Shown: positions 1-8,802, counted from the stretch's first letter. The stretch: 64,000 nt of DNA from Clostridium_AM sp963780135 (GCA_963780135.1 CAWAAR010000003.1:1860001-1924000); one strand, 5' to 3'. A program made the numbers and translations. The notes: generated from the sequence alone by a model not told the origin.

Positions 1-2
1 AT

Positions 3-101
3 AATCAATCTAAAAAATTTAAAGAAATTAATGAGGCTTCAGATGATATAGCTGCAAATGCAGAAAAACTTGTACATTTCACAAGAATGGATTACAAATA
101 A
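3..101 (+). CDS. C-terminal end of a methyl-accepting chemotaxis protein (partial)
   Basis: The frame is open from the window edge and stops at 99-101. It encodes the helical end INEASDDIAANAEKLVHFTR, which resembles the last coiled-coil helix of a methyl-accepting chemotaxis receptor. Only about 32 residues are visible, so the sensor part and membrane topology cannot be judged. It converges with the minus-strand gene ending at 288. Confidence 0.45.
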   Translation, partial: NQSKKFKEINEASDDIAANAEKLVHFTRMDYK

Positions 102-228
102 GGTGCTAATGTTTTAGTTAAGAATTGACAAGTTACAAAGAGAATATAACAATAATGGACTCAATGCCAATTTAAATTGATTATATATGAACTTTAATTA
201 CTATATTATATAGTATGTGTATCAAGTA

Positions 229-284
229 ATTCTTAGGTTAAGATGGAGTTTAATTAGAAGTAAACTCCATCTGCGCCTAAGAAA
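229..284. terminator. Hairpin between two converging genes
   Basis: An imperfect inverted repeat: TCTTAGG and AGATGGAGTTTA on the left pair with TAAACTCCATCT and CCTAAGA on the right. It lies between the partial receptor gene and the minus-strand gene ending at 288. On the plus strand it is followed by AAAATTTT rather than a clean T-run, so it is probably a weak shared terminator. Confidence 0.5.
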
Positions 285-287
285 ATT

Positions 288-635
288 TTAACATCCAAAT
301 ATGCATGCCAGTGTTTTCCAAAGTTTGTCTTTCCTTTTTAATTTTTTACAAGTTTTAATAGATTGCAAAGTGTTATCTGAAATCGATAAATTAAGAGTTT
401 CAATTGCTTCTATATAATTCATATCCATATAATGCATTAAATCGAAAGTATCAATACCCTTTAATTTAACATTAATAAAGGTTCCTTTTTCTATCCAAAT
501 TTTTAAGGATTCTTCAAAACGTTCATCTAACTCTTCTATTAAATGTTTTGCAGCTAGAAAAGACGTGCCTTCAGGTGTTTTTAAATTATTTGTAATAGCA
601 TTCTTTAGATCTGTTATTTTTATATTTTTTAACAT
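288..635 (-). CDS. Hypothetical protein, about 115 aa
   Basis: I do not recognise this protein. The ATG at 635 is chosen because AGGAAG stands just upstream at normal distance; a GTG nine bases earlier overlaps the ribosome site. The product is helical and charged, with a lysine-rich, cysteine-containing C-terminus (KTCKKLKRKDKLW, then a final CIFGC). No signal peptide or clear membrane segment is seen. Its only neighbour on the same strand is the prolyl-tRNA deacylase gene, about 190 bp away, so an operon is not obvious. Confidence 0.55.
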   Translation of the reverse strand: MLKNIKITDLKNAITNNLKTPEGTSFLAAKHLIEELDERFEESLKIWIEKGTFINVKLKGIDTFDLMHYMDMNYIEAIETLNLSISDNTLQSIKTCKKLKRKDKLWKTLACIFGC

Positions 636-832
636 AAAAGTCACTTCCTAAAAATTAATATTTAATCCTTAGCATAAAAAGTATTTTAAACTAACAAGTA
701 TAATTTTAACATGTAATACTTATTTTGCATATGAAAATACTGTAAAATTATTAAAGACTTCTTCTGATTTATATAAAAATAACTTTCTTATGGGTCAAAG
801 CGCAAAAGTGATGGATATAGCCCAGCGGCATT

Positions 833-1327
833 TTAAATATCCATACACCTAAATTTATTTCCACACCAGTGAACAAATTTTTCTAAATCTTTAAAGGATA
901 AAACAATAGTTGCAGTATTAACATTAGGATGAACAGCTATTTTAAGGGATTTTGCTAAAGTATTATCTATAATAAGCTTTACCTTTTTGTCGCTGTTATT
1001 TATTAATCCCATAGGGGTAACTGAACCTTTTGTCAAACCTAAATTGTCATAGAGTCTTTTCTCAGAAGCAAAACTTAGAGGGGTACTGCCTATTTCTTCA
1101 GATAGTTTTTTTAAATCTACTGTTTTAGATTCTTCTATTACTACAAGATAATGAATATCACCTTTCCTATTACGAAGAAAAAGATTTTTACAACCTGTTC
1201 CATCAAAAACAAGATTTTTTTCCTTGATTTCTTCAATGGTATAAACAGCATCATGCTCATATCTTGTATAGTCTATGTTTAACTCGTCTAAAACAGCAAA
1301 TAGCTTTTCTTCATTTTCTGTAATCAT
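833..1327 (-). CDS. proX: ProX/YbaK-family prolyl-tRNA deacylase
   Basis: This is a free-standing trans-editing domain of the YbaK/ProX family, which hydrolyses mischarged alanyl- or cysteinyl-tRNA(Pro) in the cytoplasm. About 164 aa is the usual length for the stand-alone form. Seen in the sequence are the N-terminal part (LDELNIDYTRYEHDAVYTIEE), the core strand with the conserved lysine (GTGCKNLFLRNRKGDIHYLV) and the late glycine-rich segment (GSVTPMGLIN). The ATG at 1327 is preferred; AAGGAG lies 11-12 bases upstream and a GTG at 1339 abuts that site. The gene is monocistronic in this view. The family is clear; the exact mischarged substrate is not. Confidence 0.88.
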   Translation of the reverse strand: MITENEEKLFAVLDELNIDYTRYEHDAVYTIEEIKEKNLVFDGTGCKNLFLRNRKGDIHYLVVIEESKTVDLKKLSEEIGSTPLSFASEKRLYDNLGLTKGSVTPMGLINNSDKKVKLIIDNTLAKSLKIAVHPNVNTATIVLSFKDLEKFVHWCGNKFRCMDI

Positions 1328-1613
1328 TTTTAGGTTCACTCCTTATTAACTAATATATTTCTTATAAGTATAAACTATTTATGTTTTAAGTACAAAATTT
1401 ATATTATACATATGAAAGAAAATAGTTCATCAGGATGACTGAATATTTTTGAATATGTATTGATTTGTTAAAGATATTGAAAAAAATTACGAAAATAAAT
1501 ATGTTGGTTGTTTTTATATATTATTCATTATTATGATAAATTTTACAAATATATTTTCTAAAGGTATTAACATAAAAAACTTAGAAAATACATAGTTTAA
1601 GGAAGTGAAACCG

Positions 1614-2447
1614 ATGATAAATGAAATAAGTGACAATGAATTAATTCAGTCTTTTTGTAATTTAATTCCATATTTTAAACATTATTTTGATGAAGAGTTA
1701 ATTTTTACTATATCCAATACTGAAAATTTCCTTTTGGTAAAAGATAGTGAAATTTTAAAAATGGCATCAAAAACAGGTGATAAAATACCTAAAGGTTGTG
1801 CGGCAGATATATGCTTAAGAGAAAAAAAGGCTATATCTGCTATAATACCTGAAGAAGTATTTGGAGTAGCACTAAAAACAACTGCAGTTCCAGTTTTTGA
1901 AAACAATAAGATAGCTGGAACTATGGTAATAGGAATGAGCTTAGAGAGAAAGAAAAAAGTTTCGGATATGGCAAATTCAATTTCTGGCTCTATATCACAA
2001 ATAAATGATAGTTTATTAAATATGTCTTCTGGTCTTCAAAGAATATCTGAAACAAATGCAGATATTCAAAAATTTGTTAAAGCAACCAATGAAAGTTCTA
2101 AAGAAACAGATGAAGTTTTGAAATTTATTGAAAGTGTTTCAAAACAAACGAATTTACTTGGACTAAATGCTGCTATAGAGTCTGCTAGAGCTGGAGAATA
2201 TGGTAGAGGTTTTTCTGTAGTATCAAATGAAATTAGAAGACTTTCTGAATCTAGTGGAGATTCTATAAAACAAATTAATGCTATACTTAATAATATGCAA
2301 AATTCAATAAGAGAAATTTATGAAAGATTCAATGGCTCAAATGAAATATTGAATAAAGAAACTGCAGGAATGCAGCAAGTTTCAGCAGCAGTTGAAGAAC
2401 TTAATTCTACAGCTGCAACTTTAAAAGAATTTGCTGATAAAATGTAA
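1614..2447 (+). CDS. Soluble methyl-accepting chemotaxis protein with N-terminal sensor domain
   Basis: The protein of about 277 aa has an N-terminal sensor-like region (residues 1-120, with conserved cysteines in KGCAADICLREKK) and a short MCP signalling domain. The hairpin tip that contacts CheA/CheW is visible (NLLGLNAAIESARAGEYGRG, followed by FSVVSNEIRRLSE). No transmembrane segment or HAMP domain is present, so it should act in the cytoplasm. The signalling domain is shorter than in classical receptors. The ATG at 1614 follows AAGGAAG at good distance; a GTG at 1605 overlaps it. The MBL-fold gene starts 15 bases after its stop, so the two are probably co-transcribed. Confidence 0.85.
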   Translation: MINEISDNELIQSFCNLIPYFKHYFDEELIFTISNTENFLLVKDSEILKMASKTGDKIPKGCAADICLREKKAISAIIPEEVFGVALKTTAVPVFENNKIAGTMVIGMSLERKKKVSDMANSISGSISQINDSLLNMSSGLQRISETNADIQKFVKATNESSKETDEVLKFIESVSKQTNLLGLNAAIESARAGEYGRGFSVVSNEIRRLSESSGDSIKQINAILNNMQNSIREIYERFNGSNEILNKETAGMQQVSAAVEELNSTAATLKEFADKM

Positions 2448-2462
2448 CTAGGAGGAATTAAA

Positions 2463-3326
2463 ATGAAAATAACTACTTTAATAGAAAATACCCAGGATGA
2501 AAATAAAAATTTGAATTATGAACATGGACTTTCAATGTTCATTGAAATGGATGATTGTAATATTTTATTTGACACAGGGAAAACAGGGGATTTTATAGAA
2601 AATGCTGAAAAATTAAATGTAAATCTTAAAAAAACAGATGTTTTAGTTTTAAGTCATGCTCATTATGACCATTGTGGTGGAGTGAAAAAATTATTAGAAA
2701 CTTATGATATAAAGCCAAAACTTATTGTAAGTCAGCACTTTTTTGAAAAAAGTAATAAATATCATTATTCTGATGGGAAGCTTAAAATTGATTTTTCAAA
2801 TGGTGTAGGATACGAATACATAGGAATAAACTTTGACGAGCAGTATATTAAAAGTAAAAATGTGCCTATAAGTTTTGTTGGAAGTGATTTTTTAAAAATA
2901 AATGATAATGCTTTTGTATTTTCAAATTTCAATAGATACTATCCTTTTGAAAAAACTAATGAAAATATGAAAATTAAAGTTGATGAGAATTATATAGTAG
3001 ATAACTTTAATGACGAAATAGCTTTAGGACTTAAAACAGAAAAGGGACTTGTTGTTATAATGGGATGTGCTCACCCTGGTTTTTTAAATATGATAAATAC
3101 CATCAGCGAAAGAACTGGGGAAAAAGTAACAGGAGTAATAGGCGGCACTCACCTCGTTGAAGCAGATGATGAGAGAATAAAGGAATCAATTAAGTATTTA
3201 AATACCTTAGATATAGATATTCTAGGATTGTCTCATTGTACTGGAGAAAAGGCAGTGAAAATGCTTAACGAAAAATGCAAAGGAAGTTTTATAAATAGAA
3301 CAGGAACAGTGCTGGATTTATTCTAG
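2463..3326 (+). CDS. MBL-fold metallohydrolase
   Basis: A 287-aa metallo-beta-lactamase-fold enzyme. The metal-binding HxHxDH motif is at residues 65-70 (SHAHYDHCGG). Further ligand positions are visible in MGCAHPG (about residue 203) and in GGTHL and LGLSHCTG near the C-terminus. This arrangement resembles the MptA/7,8-dihydropterin-aminobenzene-phosphate-synthase-like branch common in clostridia and archaea, but the substrate cannot be inferred. A strong AGGAGG precedes the ATG. It sits 15 bases behind the chemotaxis gene, and its stop codon lies inside an intrinsic terminator. Confidence 0.8.
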   Translation: MKITTLIENTQDENKNLNYEHGLSMFIEMDDCNILFDTGKTGDFIENAEKLNVNLKKTDVLVLSHAHYDHCGGVKKLLETYDIKPKLIVSQHFFEKSNKYHYSDGKLKIDFSNGVGYEYIGINFDEQYIKSKNVPISFVGSDFLKINDNAFVFSNFNRYYPFEKTNENMKIKVDENYIVDNFNDEIALGLKTEKGLVVIMGCAHPGFLNMINTISERTGEKVTGVIGGTHLVEADDERIKESIKYLNTLDIDILGLSHCTGEKAVKMLNEKCKGSFINRTGTVLDLF

Positions 3327-3338
3327 CACTGTTCTTTT
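3304..3338 (+). terminator. Rho-independent terminator of the MCP/MBL operon
   Basis: GAACAGTGCTGGA (3304-3316) pairs with TCTAGCACTGTTC (3322-3334), followed by TTTT. The stop codon of the MBL gene lies within the hairpin. Confidence 0.85.
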
Positions 3339-3407
3339 GGTAATAATTCAGGAAATGTTTTACAAGTGAAAAAGTAAAAAAAGTATTTTCAAAAGATCAC
3401 AGCTTTT

Positions 3408-3447
3408 TTCTAATGTAATTCTAATGTTTCATTAATTTGCTTCTAAT
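3408..3447 (+). promoter_or_regulatory. Candidate operator: TTCTAAT repeats every 11 bp
   Basis: TTCTAAT occurs at 3408, 3419 and 3441, with a weaker copy (CATTAAT) at 3430, giving a strict 11-bp period. Direct repeats with one-turn spacing are typical binding sites of OmpR/PhoB-type response regulators. A possible -10 (TTATAT/TATAAA) lies just downstream, about 65 bp before the DUF4342 gene. An OmpR-type regulator is encoded at 4163, but a link between the two is only an inference. Confidence 0.45.
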
Positions 3448-3516
3448 TATTCCCCCTTATTATATAAACATAAAGAGAATTCAATATTAAAAAATAATTT
3501 ATTGGGAGGAATTAAA

Positions 3517-3978
3517 ATGACAATTTCAATTGAACAAATTGATTCGTTAAGAAAGAGAGCAAATGTAAGTTATAAGGAAGCTAAAGAGGCACTTGAAAAA
3601 TGCAATGGTGATTTGGTGGAGGCGCTTTTATATCTTGAAGAACAGAATAAAATCAAACCTCAACATGAATCTATAAAAGATTCAACTTTTATTAAAAAAA
3701 TTAAAAATCTTATTTCGAAGGCTAATAAAATAAAATTTGTAATATCTAAAAATGATAAAACAATTTTAAATATACCGTCCACTATTGCTGTTTTACTTTG
3801 TATATTTGCAATGCCTGTGGCAATAGCTGTGGTAGTTGTGGCTTTGATTACAAGTTGTAAAATAAGATTTCACAAAGACAGTGGAGAAGAATGCAGTATT
3901 AACAGTCAAATGGATAAGGTTAGTAATGCAGTAAGTAATGTTACAGATAAAATAAAAGAAGAAATAAAAAATGCTTAA
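3517..3978 (+). CDS. UBA-like/DUF4342 domain membrane protein
   Basis: About 153 aa. Residues 1-42 form a UBA/TS-N-like three-helix domain (IDSLRKRANVSYKEAKEALE, then CNGDLVEALLYLEE) of the DUF4342 type. A basic linker, one strongly hydrophobic stretch (IPSTIAVLLCIFAMPVAIAV, running on into more V/A/L) and an acidic/lysine tail follow. The protein is therefore likely membrane-bound with a cytoplasmic UBA-like head. The ATG at 3517 is set by GGGAGGA nine bases upstream; a TTG at 3502 precedes that site and is not a sensible start. It is a single-gene unit with a candidate operator upstream and a strong terminator. The function is not known to me. Confidence 0.75.
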   Translation: MTISIEQIDSLRKRANVSYKEAKEALEKCNGDLVEALLYLEEQNKIKPQHESIKDSTFIKKIKNLISKANKIKFVISKNDKTILNIPSTIAVLLCIFAMPVAIAVVVVALITSCKIRFHKDSGEECSINSQMDKVSNAVSNVTDKIKEEIKNA

Positions 3979-4024
3979 AATTAAGTCTGCTTATGATTTT
4001 TCATAAAGCAGACTTAATTTTTTC
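3978..4024 (+). terminator. Strong rho-independent terminator
   Basis: A perfect 15-bp stem (AAATTAAGTCTGCTT with AAGCAGACTTAATTT) is followed by a T-run. It closes the DUF4342 gene. Confidence 0.9.
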
Positions 4025-4162
4025 TCCTATTTTTATAATAATATCAAGTACTTATTAAGAACAGCAGTGGGAGTTATGCACGACTTTAGAAGTTCGTATT
4101 ATGGATGGTAGGAATGAAATAAAAAAGGTATAATAAATTTAAAACACATATGGAGGATACAA

Positions 4163-4846
4163 ATGGATGAAGAAAAAATTCTTATTATAGAAGATGAAAT
4201 AAAAATTGCTAGATTTGTTCAACTTGAACTTCAGCATGAAGGGTATATTGTAGATAAAGCTGCAGATGGGAGAATTGGACTAGAGAAAGCTTTAAAGGAA
4301 GATTTTGACCTTATAATACTTGATGTAATGCTTCCGTCTTTAAATGGAATGGAAGTACTGAGAAGATTAAGACAGAGCTCAGAGGTGCCTGTTATTATGC
4401 TTACAGCTAAGGATGAAATAATGGATAAAGTTATGGGGTTGGATATTGGTGCAGACGACTATATAACCAAACCTTTTGCTATAGAAGAACTTCTTGCACG
4501 TATTCGTGTTACCTTTAAACATAAAAAGGTGCTTGAGGTTAAATCTAATATTATAGAAATAGGTAATTTAAAGCTTAATATGGATAAGTATGTTTTAACT
4601 TATGATGATGAAATAATAGATTTAACAAAAAAGGAATTTGACTTATTAAAATATTTAATGATCAATAAAAACATAGTGCTGTCAAGAGAAAGTATTCTTG
4701 AAAAAGTGTGGGAATATGAGTATGCAGGGGACACTAATGTGGTGGATGTTTATATTCGTTATTTAAGAAGTAAAATAGATGATAGGTTTAACTATAAATT
4801 TATTTATACCATCCGAGGAGTGGGGTATCAATTAAAATATGAATAA
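4163..4846 (+). CDS. OmpR/PhoB-family response regulator
   Basis: A 227-aa DNA-binding response regulator. The receiver domain (1-118) has the acidic pair at residues 10-11 (IIEDE), the phospho-acceptor Asp54 (LIILDVMLP), the conserved Thr/Ala turn (VIMLTAKDE) and the lysine in YITKPF. The C-terminal winged helix (130-227) shows the usual DLTKKEFDLLKYL and NVVDVYIRYLRSKID segments. The kinase gene starts eight bases before its stop, so the pair is translationally coupled. A TATAAT box lies about 30 bp upstream. The signal sensed is unknown. Confidence 0.93.
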   Translation: MDEEKILIIEDEIKIARFVQLELQHEGYIVDKAADGRIGLEKALKEDFDLIILDVMLPSLNGMEVLRRLRQSSEVPVIMLTAKDEIMDKVMGLDIGADDYITKPFAIEELLARIRVTFKHKKVLEVKSNIIEIGNLKLNMDKYVLTYDDEIIDLTKKEFDLLKYLMINKNIVLSRESILEKVWEYEYAGDTNVVDVYIRYLRSKIDDRFNYKFIYTIRGVGYQLKYE

Positions 4847-6008
4847 TGACAAATCTATATTTAAAATTATAATTAAAATCATAAAAATTTTATTTTCAGT
4901 AGTAAAATGTAGTTTAAAGATTTTATTTAAATTCATAGATAAAGCAGTTGAAAATATAGAAAACAAACTTAGATTTTCTATAAGTTTTAAAATAACAATA
5001 ACTTATGTACTAACCTTTATGATAATATTTTCTTTAATTACTATAGGAATAATTGGAAGTTTTAAATACTATATTGAAAATGGTACAAAGGATAATTATA
5101 TACCAATTCTTGGTGCTACTTTAATAGTGTGTAACATTATTGGCTTAATTGTAATTATGATAATTGGTTCAAAAGCTAGTAAAAAATTTCTATCTCCTGT
5201 AGATGCTATGTCAAAAACAGTAAAAGAAATATCTATTAATGCTTTGGATAAAAGGCTGGATGTTAGAGGATCAAAAAATGAACTTAAGGATTTAGCAAAA
5301 ACTTTTAATGACATGCTTGATAGAATCCAAAACTCTGTGGAACAACAAAATCAATTTGTATCTGATGCATCCCATGAACTCCGAACACCTATTTCGGTTA
5401 TTCAAGGATACGCTAATCTTTTAGATCGTTGGGGAAAAAATGATAAAGAAATACTGGAGGAGTCCATTGAAGCCATAAAAAGTGAATCTAAAAATATGAA
5501 AGATTTAATCCAAAATCTTTTATTTCTTGCTAGAGGAGATAAAAAAACTCAAAAAATTGAAAAACAGACTTTTATGCTTAGCGAATTAATAGATGAAATA
5601 GTGAAAGAAACAAAATTAATTGACAGCACTCATAAAATAAAAAATGAACACAATGATGAATTTAAAATTAATGCCGATAAAAAGCTTATAAAAGAAGCCA
5701 TAAGGATTTTTATAGACAACAGCATTAAATACACTGAAGAAGGTGGAAACATACAGATTGACTCTTATAAACAGGACAATGAAGCAGTAATAACTATTGG
5801 AGATAATGGTACGGGAATTTCAAAAGAAGATCTTCCACATATATTTGACAGATTTTATAGAGCAGACAAATCAAGAACTAAATCAAGTGGCGGTACAGGA
5901 TTAGGTCTTTCAATTTCCAAATGGATAATAGATAATCATAATGGTAAAATTAATGTTTGGAGTGAAATAGACATAGGAACTGTGATAAAGATTACTTTAC
6001 CAATATAA
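4839..6008 (+). CDS. Sensor histidine kinase (HAMP, HisKA, HATPase_c)
   Basis: A 389-aa kinase paired with the upstream regulator by overlapping codons. It has two membrane segments (about residues 49-72 and 88-110) separated by only about 15 residues, so there is almost no external sensor domain. A HAMP linker follows, then the H-box with His179 (DASHELRTPISVIQGY), N-box (DNSIKYTEEGG), G1 (IGDNGTGISKED), F-box (IFDRFYRADKSR) and G2 (GGTGLGLSISKWI). All catalytic boxes are intact. Such short-loop kinases usually sense the membrane itself. It ends just before an intrinsic terminator. Confidence 0.92.
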   Translation: MNNDKSIFKIIIKIIKILFSVVKCSLKILFKFIDKAVENIENKLRFSISFKITITYVLTFMIIFSLITIGIIGSFKYYIENGTKDNYIPILGATLIVCNIIGLIVIMIIGSKASKKFLSPVDAMSKTVKEISINALDKRLDVRGSKNELKDLAKTFNDMLDRIQNSVEQQNQFVSDASHELRTPISVIQGYANLLDRWGKNDKEILEESIEAIKSESKNMKDLIQNLLFLARGDKKTQKIEKQTFMLSELIDEIVKETKLIDSTHKIKNEHNDEFKINADKKLIKEAIRIFIDNSIKYTEEGGNIQIDSYKQDNEAVITIGDNGTGISKEDLPHIFDRFYRADKSRTKSSGGTGLGLSISKWIIDNHNGKINVWSEIDIGTVIKITLPI

Positions 6009-6142
6009 AAGAAAATAAAAGTGGATAAATTAAAAAGACAAATTTAGTTTGAAAAATAGAATTGTAGTTAAAAATAAAGAAAATTAGAAATTTTGGAAAA
6101 AAAGAATATATATATGAAAACATATGCAAAAAAATAAAAAAG

Positions 6143-6187
6143 GGAAAGTTTTGGTTTGAATTAAGAAATCAGAACTTTTCTTTTTTT
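6143..6187 (+). terminator. Rho-independent terminator after the two-component operon
   Basis: GGAAAGTTTTGGTTT pairs imperfectly with AAATCAGAACTTTTC and is followed by seven Ts. It separates the chromosomal core from the injection-system locus. Confidence 0.75.
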
Positions 6188-6353
6188 ATAAGTATAAATT
6201 TGATTTTTGTTAAATGAAAAATTAAGTTTAATTTAATAAAGTTGTGAATTTAATTTCTCTTGACGATAATTTTTATTATTAAATAAAAAAACATATTTAA
6301 AAGATACGTTTTGAATTTAAATATAAATACAATTAAAATTTTTTTAATAAGTA

Positions 6354-6382
6354 TTGAAATATAAAGAAAATTATGGTAGCAT
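6354..6382 (+). promoter_or_regulatory. Predicted sigma-A-type promoter of the injection-system operon
   Basis: TTGAAA (6354-6359), a 17-bp spacer ending in TGG, and TAGCAT (6377-6382) form a plausible -35 and extended -10. It implies a leader of about 165-170 nt before the sheath gene. Between 6188 and 6556 I see nothing else, only very AT-rich DNA. Confidence 0.4.
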
Positions 6383-6556
6383 ATAAATTAATTTAGAAAA
6401 AAGAAATAAAAAAGGATAAAATGTAATTTTATATATAGTATATACAAAAATTGCTACTAATAATGTAATAAGCATATTATCCAATAAAAATACTAAATCA
6501 CAAAGGTTTAACAACTTGTTAGTAATGCAAATTACATAAAAATTAGGAGGTTGAAG

Positions 6557-7804
6557 ATGGATACCATTTACCAAACAAATAGAAGTATACTTTTTGAAGA
6601 AATTAATCCTGAAAAGCTTGATCTCATTACAATTATTGGAGATGTAAAAGGAGTAGACAGTTTAAGTGATGAAAAAATTAAAGAGATCAATGATAAACTT
6701 CTTATAAAAAACTTTGATGAGTTTTTAGAAAAATTTTCTCCAAGTGTGTATACCTTTTACAATGCTGTAAACCAAAAGGTAGTTTATACTTTAAAAAAAC
6801 CTGAAAATATGGCTCCAGAATGTATTTCTGAAATTAAACTTGATCAAAATAATGACTTTTTAAAAATGTTATTTACCCTTATAGAAACAAAAAGAAGTCA
6901 AGGAATAAAAAATGTTGATTTTAAATTTGAAAAAGTATTGGATATGATATCTCCAAAAAAGATTATTGAAGACATAAAACAAGTAAGAAAAGAGATACAT
7001 TATCTTTACAACAAATATGATGAATTGGATGAAGAAGATCCAAAGAAACTTGAACTTGGTGATAAATTAAATTACAAGTTTGAGGAAGCAAGTCAAAATT
7101 ATAACAATGTTATGGCCATGCTCCCTCTTGCTATAGAAGACATAAAAACAAGGCTTTTATTTGGCAAAAGTCAAGAAGACAGTGAAGCAGAAGCTATTCA
7201 AATAGGTATGTTAACTATGGGTGACAATGGAGAATTAAAAATATTAGAAGCACCCAAAAGTGACAGCAGTGCATTAATGGTTATGGATGAAGAAAGAAGT
7301 AATAGTTTAGTAGGCGTATTTGAAGAAGATTATGGTGCTATTACAGAAAGTCCATCTGACTATGTGAAAAGTCTTGTAGTAAGAGCTTTTTGCCCTTTGC
7401 CTGCAGTTCAAGAAGACATAGATGTAGAAAGAGAAGTAGAAAACTATAATACATATCTTGAATTTTATAAAACAGCAAAAGATGATTTTGTAAAGACTGC
7501 CAAGCCTTTAGTAGAAAAAATATTGGGCGTAAAAATGTTCTTTGACCAATACAATACAAAAAACAAAGGAATGCAGCCAACATTAATTGTTACAAATAAT
7601 AAACTTGATATGACTGTAAAAAGTAACAATTCACCTAGATTAGAAACATATCTAAATACAGTAAATGCCAAAAATGATTTTACTGATACCATATGGTTTA
7701 GTATAGTTCCAGCTATAGAAATTTCATCTTCAGGAAAAGTACAAACAAGAAGAGAAAGATTTAAAGGAAATCAGAAGATTTCAAAAAAGAAGGAAATACA
7801 ATAG
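6557..7804 (+). CDS. Contractile sheath protein, TssB-like plus start of TssC-like part
   Basis: The N-terminal 130 residues resemble TssB/VipA: a short strand IIGDVKG, then LLIKNFDEFLEKFSPSVYTF, a strand VVYTLKKPENM and the segment NNDFLKMLFTLIETK. A coiled helical linker and a TssC-like region follow. The frame ends at 7802-7804, and the remaining sheath sequence continues in the -1 frame. At 7783-7789 the zero-frame codons read tcA AAA AAG, a classic -1 slippery heptamer, with AAAGGA about 14 nt upstream. The joined product would be about 730 aa, long enough for a fused TssB-TssC. The ATG at 6557 follows AGGAGG by six bases; a TTG at 6551 abuts it. Whether the break is programmed or a mutation is open. 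Confidence 0.65.
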   Translation: MDTIYQTNRSILFEEINPEKLDLITIIGDVKGVDSLSDEKIKEINDKLLIKNFDEFLEKFSPSVYTFYNAVNQKVVYTLKKPENMAPECISEIKLDQNNDFLKMLFTLIETKRSQGIKNVDFKFEKVLDMISPKKIIEDIKQVRKEIHYLYNKYDELDEEDPKKLELGDKLNYKFEEASQNYNNVMAMLPLAIEDIKTRLLFGKSQEDSEAEAIQIGMLTMGDNGELKILEAPKSDSSALMVMDEERSNSLVGVFEEDYGAITESPSDYVKSLVVRAFCPLPAVQEDIDVEREVENYNTYLEFYKTAKDDFVKTAKPLVEKILGVKMFFDQYNTKNKGMQPTLIVTNNKLDMTVKSNNSPRLETYLNTVNAKNDFTDTIWFSIVPAIEISSSGKVQTRRERFKGNQKISKKKEIQ

Positions 7805-8727
7805 AATCTTTAACTGCACTCCTTGAAGTGTTAAAAAAATATAAAGTTCAGGTATTCTTTAACTTTGAAGCCAATGAAGAAACTACATTTAATAATATGG
7901 CTACTGCTGGAATTGATAAATATATGGAAAAATGTGAAGTGTTAACCCGTCAAGATTATAGTGAATTTCCTATACCTTGCATGCCTAATTTTACTATAAT
8001 TCCAAAGGATAAATCTGGAGTAGTAATAGACAGCAAAATGATGAATACAGAAGATGGCGTAAAACTTTCACAAGAAAAAGAAGATATATTAAAGTTATGG
8101 ATAGAGGGCGTTTATGTAGATGCTGCCTATGTAGCAGCAGGAATTGTAGCAGCCTATCAGTGTCCAGAATATTTAAAAGAAGCTTTTAGAAATGTAAGCA
8201 AAGAATATCCTGGTATAAGATTTGACATAGAGTCAGGTGAAAACAACTTAAAAGTAACTACAACTATGGCAAAAGAAATATCAGGATTTACAAATAATAT
8301 AAAAGATGCTATAAACAGAAAAAACTTTGGATTTGTTTTTTCTTCTGAAAATGCACAATTACAGGGAAAAGATATAAAACGAATAACTGTTTATAAAGCA
8401 CGAAGTCTTGCACTTACAGAAGATGGATTTGATTCAATTTACAAAACTAGTGTAAGTACTTATATAGAGAGAATGTTAAGATTCCAAACAAATGATTTCA
8501 AACAAGACAATATTATAAAATTCTTTAGTAATAATCCAAGCAGTCAAAAAAGCAAATGGTTAAACACTAAAGACTATGTGAATTCAGTTATTCAAGATGG
8601 TGATGATTTAAATTACATAATAGATGATGTAAGTAACTTATGTCAAATCGATCTTATGTTCAATGGGAATGTAAAAAATCTTGAAATAGCCATTACAAAA
8701 AGTACAAGTACAAACACAAACAAATAG
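7789..8727 (+). CDS. Contractile sheath protein, TssC-like C-terminal part (-1 frame)
   Basis: This continues the preceding frame after a -1 shift at 7783-7789. If read separately, the first usable start is GTG at 7828, which has no good ribosome site. The approximately 310 residues carry features of the TssC/VipB core: VSL-like entry (IESLTALLEVLKKYKVQVF), the inserted helical region (LWIEGVYVDAAYVAAGIVAA) and the C-terminal handshake region (FKQDNIIKFFSNN, then the final strand NLEIAITKS). The Hcp-like gene follows 75 bases later behind its own strong ribosome site. Confidence 0.65.
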   Translation, partial: EGNTIESLTALLEVLKKYKVQVFFNFEANEETTFNNMATAGIDKYMEKCEVLTRQDYSEFPIPCMPNFTIIPKDKSGVVIDSKMMNTEDGVKLSQEKEDILKLWIEGVYVDAAYVAAGIVAAYQCPEYLKEAFRNVSKEYPGIRFDIESGENNLKVTTTMAKEISGFTNNIKDAINRKNFGFVFSSENAQLQGKDIKRITVYKARSLALTEDGFDSIYKTSVSTYIERMLRFQTNDFKQDNIIKFFSNNPSSQKSKWLNTKDYVNSVIQDGDDLNYIIDDVSNLCQIDLMFNGNVKNLEIAITKSTSTNTNK

Positions 8728-8802
8728 TAGACAAGCTATTAGTACTTTCCGGGAGTATTGATATAAATAAAATTTATTAAATTTTTAGAGGAGGACATTT
8801 TT

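Noticed and set aside
6009..6550. Possible riboswitch or small RNA ahead of the sheath gene
   Set aside because: Apart from the terminator at 6143 and the promoter-like motif at 6354, I found no conserved fold or paired structure in this AT-rich leader.
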